Positions 5,116 to 6,358 of a stretch of DNA of 6,358 nucleotides are shown here, one piece after another. The stretch spans positions 1-6,358 of the forward strand of contig JALVEM010000571.1 of the NCBI GenBank assembly GCA_027030825.1, read 5' to 3'. Each line of letters starts with the position of its first letter. Position 1 is the stretch's first letter. Below the pieces are notes generated by a model, which saw only the letters and a list, made by a program, of their open reading frames with translations, was not told the DNA's origin and searched no databases. A program made the position numbers and the translations under genes. Origin of the DNA: Thiohalobacter sp. Its GTDB lineage: Bacteria; Pseudomonadota; Gammaproteobacteria; Thiohalobacterales; Thiohalobacteraceae.

Positions 5116-6358
5116 TCAGGCCGAGCCGGTGGCTTCCCGTGCGTAATCGCCCGGGTCGTAGCCGAGATTGGGCGCCAGCCACTGCTCCACCACCTCGACC
5201 GGCATGCCCTTGCGGCGCGCGTAGTCCTCGACCTGGTCGCGGTTGATCTTGCCCACCGCGAAATAGCGCGACTGCGGGTGGCTGAAATACCAGCCGGAGA
5301 CCGCCGCCGTGGGCACCATGGCGAAGCTCTCGGTCAGGCTGATGCCGGCATTCGTGACCGGGTCGAGCAGCTTCCAGAGCAGGGCCTTCTCGGTGTGGTC
5401 CGGGCAGGCCGGATAGCCCGGCGCCGGGCGGATGCCCTGATACTGCTCGCGGATCAGGGCTTCGTTGTCGAGCGCCTCGTCCGGGGCGTAGCCCCAGAAC
5501 TCGCGCCGGACGCGGGCGTGCATGAGCTCGGCGAAGGCCTCGGCCAGCCGGTCGGCCAGCGCCTTGAGCAGGATGGCGCGATAGTCGTCGTGTTCGGCCT
5601 CGAAGCGGGCGACGTGTGCGTCGATGCCGATGCCGGCGGTCACCGCAAAGGCGCCGAGCCAGTCGTGCAGGCCGGTCTCGGCGGGGGCGATGAAGTCGGC
5701 CAGGCACTGGTTGGGCTTGCCGGGCGGGCGCCGGGTCTGCTGACGCAGGTGGTGCAGGCGCAGCATCGGGGTGCGGCGGGTATCGTCGGTGTAGAGCTGG
5801 ATGTCGTCGAACTCGACCTGGTTGGCCGGGAACAGCCCGATCACCGCGCGCGCCTTGAGCCAGCGCTCGCGGACGATCTGCGCCAGCATCTTGTGGGCAT
5901 CCTCGAGCAGGCAGCTGGCCTGTTCGCCCACCACCGGATCGTGCAGGATCTGCGGATAGCTGCCGGCCATCTCCCAGGCCTTGAAGAAGGGCGTCCAGTC
6001 GATGTATTCGCGGATCTCCTCGAGCGGATAGTCGTCGAAGACGTGCAGGCCGGGCTGCTTCGGTGCCGGCGGGGTGTAGTCCGACCAGTCGATGGGGGTG
6101 CGGTTGGCGCGGGCCTCGGCCAGCGTCAGCCAGGGCGTGCGTTCCCGCCTTCCCTCGTGGCGGGCGCGCACCTCCTCGTATTCCTGGGCGATCTGCTTCA
6201 CGTAGGCATCGCGCAGGTCGGGGCTGACCAGATTCTGGGCCACGCCCACGGCCCGCGAGGCGTCCTTGACGTAGATGGTGGGCGCGTTGGTGTAGTGGGG
6301 GGCGATCTTGACCGCCGTGTGCACGCGCGAGGTGGTGGCGCCGCCGATCAGCAAGGGC
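5116..6358 (-). CDS. metH: MetH, cobalamin-dependent methionine synthase (C-terminal third, 5' end outside window)
   Basis: The last 413 codons of a gene of about 1,200 codons whose start lies beyond the right edge; the apparent TTG start near 6354 is an internal leucine codon. MetH transfers a methyl group from methyl-tetrahydrofolate through cobalamin to homocysteine. The fragment opens in the end of the cobalamin-binding domain (LLIGGATTSRVHTAVKI) and then carries the whole AdoMet-binding reactivation domain, which remethylates oxidised cobalamin with SAM. Recognisable blocks are EYIDWTPFF, VVGLFPANQVEFDDI, LRQQTRRP, CLADFIAP, QGIRPAPGYPACPDHTEK (the R-x3-GY SAM contact, 5413-5430), LTESFAMVP, SGWYFSHP and the terminal QVEDYARRKG...WLAPNLGYDP. 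These align along their whole length with E. coli MetH from memory, with no frame break. The stop is 99 bases before the receiver-CheC gene on the same strand. Confidence 0.97.
   Translation of the reverse strand, partial: PLLIGGATTSRVHTAVKIAPHYTNAPTIYVKDASRAVGVAQNLVSPDLRDAYVKQIAQEYEEVRARHEGRRERTPWLTLAEARANRTPIDWSDYTPPAPKQPGLHVFDDYPLEEIREYIDWTPFFKAWEMAGSYPQILHDPVVGEQASCLLEDAHKMLAQIVRERWLKARAVIGLFPANQVEFDDIQLYTDDTRRTPMLRLHHLRQQTRRPPGKPNQCLADFIAPAETGLHDWLGAFAVTAGIGIDAHVARFEAEHDDYRAILLKALADRLAEAFAELMHARVRREFWGYAPDEALDNEALIREQYQGIRPAPGYPACPDHTEKALLWKLLDPVTNAGISLTESFAMVPTAAVSGWYFSHPQSRYFAVGKINRDQVEDYARRKGMPVEVVEQWLAPNLGYDPGDYAREATGSA

Noticed and set aside
4475..5707. Minus-strand frame of 410 codons bridging metH and the receiver-CheC gene
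   Set aside because: It is out of frame with both, is Arg/Pro/Gly-rich and crosses the intergenic promoter region; both true frames have clear homology.

Overview
This GC-rich window comes from a chromosome. It most likely belongs to a gammaproteobacterium: the ubiE-ubiJ-ubiB order is typical of that class, and the protein sequences fit. Both end genes are cut by the window edges. I see no mobile element, CRISPR array, rRNA or tRNA. Most of the sequence is coding, and the longest stretch without a gene is about 150 bases.

Left part, plus strand (1-2459): the 3' end of ubiE, then ubiJ and ubiB. They are tightly packed, with an 11-base gap and then a 7-base overlap. Together they serve ubiquinone synthesis: UbiE is the C-methyltransferase, UbiJ the SCP2-type lipid-binding accessory factor, and UbiB the membrane-anchored atypical kinase/ATPase.

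Middle (2460-3071): two very small genes face each other. On the plus strand is a 44-residue single-span membrane protein that looks like the DUF3149 family. On the minus strand is a 62-residue acidic protein I do not recognise. A 15-pair hairpin with one mismatch lies between them and covers the stop codon of the minus-strand gene. Each gene has an FNR/ANR-like inverted repeat upstream (2470-2483 and 3044-3057), so both might respond to oxygen. This is inferred from motif shape only.

Right-centre, minus strand (3072-5016): a two-gene signalling operon with overlapping reading frames. The first gene encodes a receiver domain fused to a CheC-type phosphatase domain with two active-site signatures, the second of which is altered. 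The second gene encodes a PAS-GGDEF diguanylate cyclase with an intact active site and inhibitory site. A good -10 box lies upstream of the pair. The likely theme is phospho-signalling linked to cyclic-di-GMP production. This pair is the most interesting system in the window; the partner kinase is not here.

Right end, minus strand (5116-6358): the C-terminal third of metH, cobalamin-dependent methionine synthase, covering the end of the cobalamin domain and the whole AdoMet reactivation domain. Its 5' part lies beyond the right edge.
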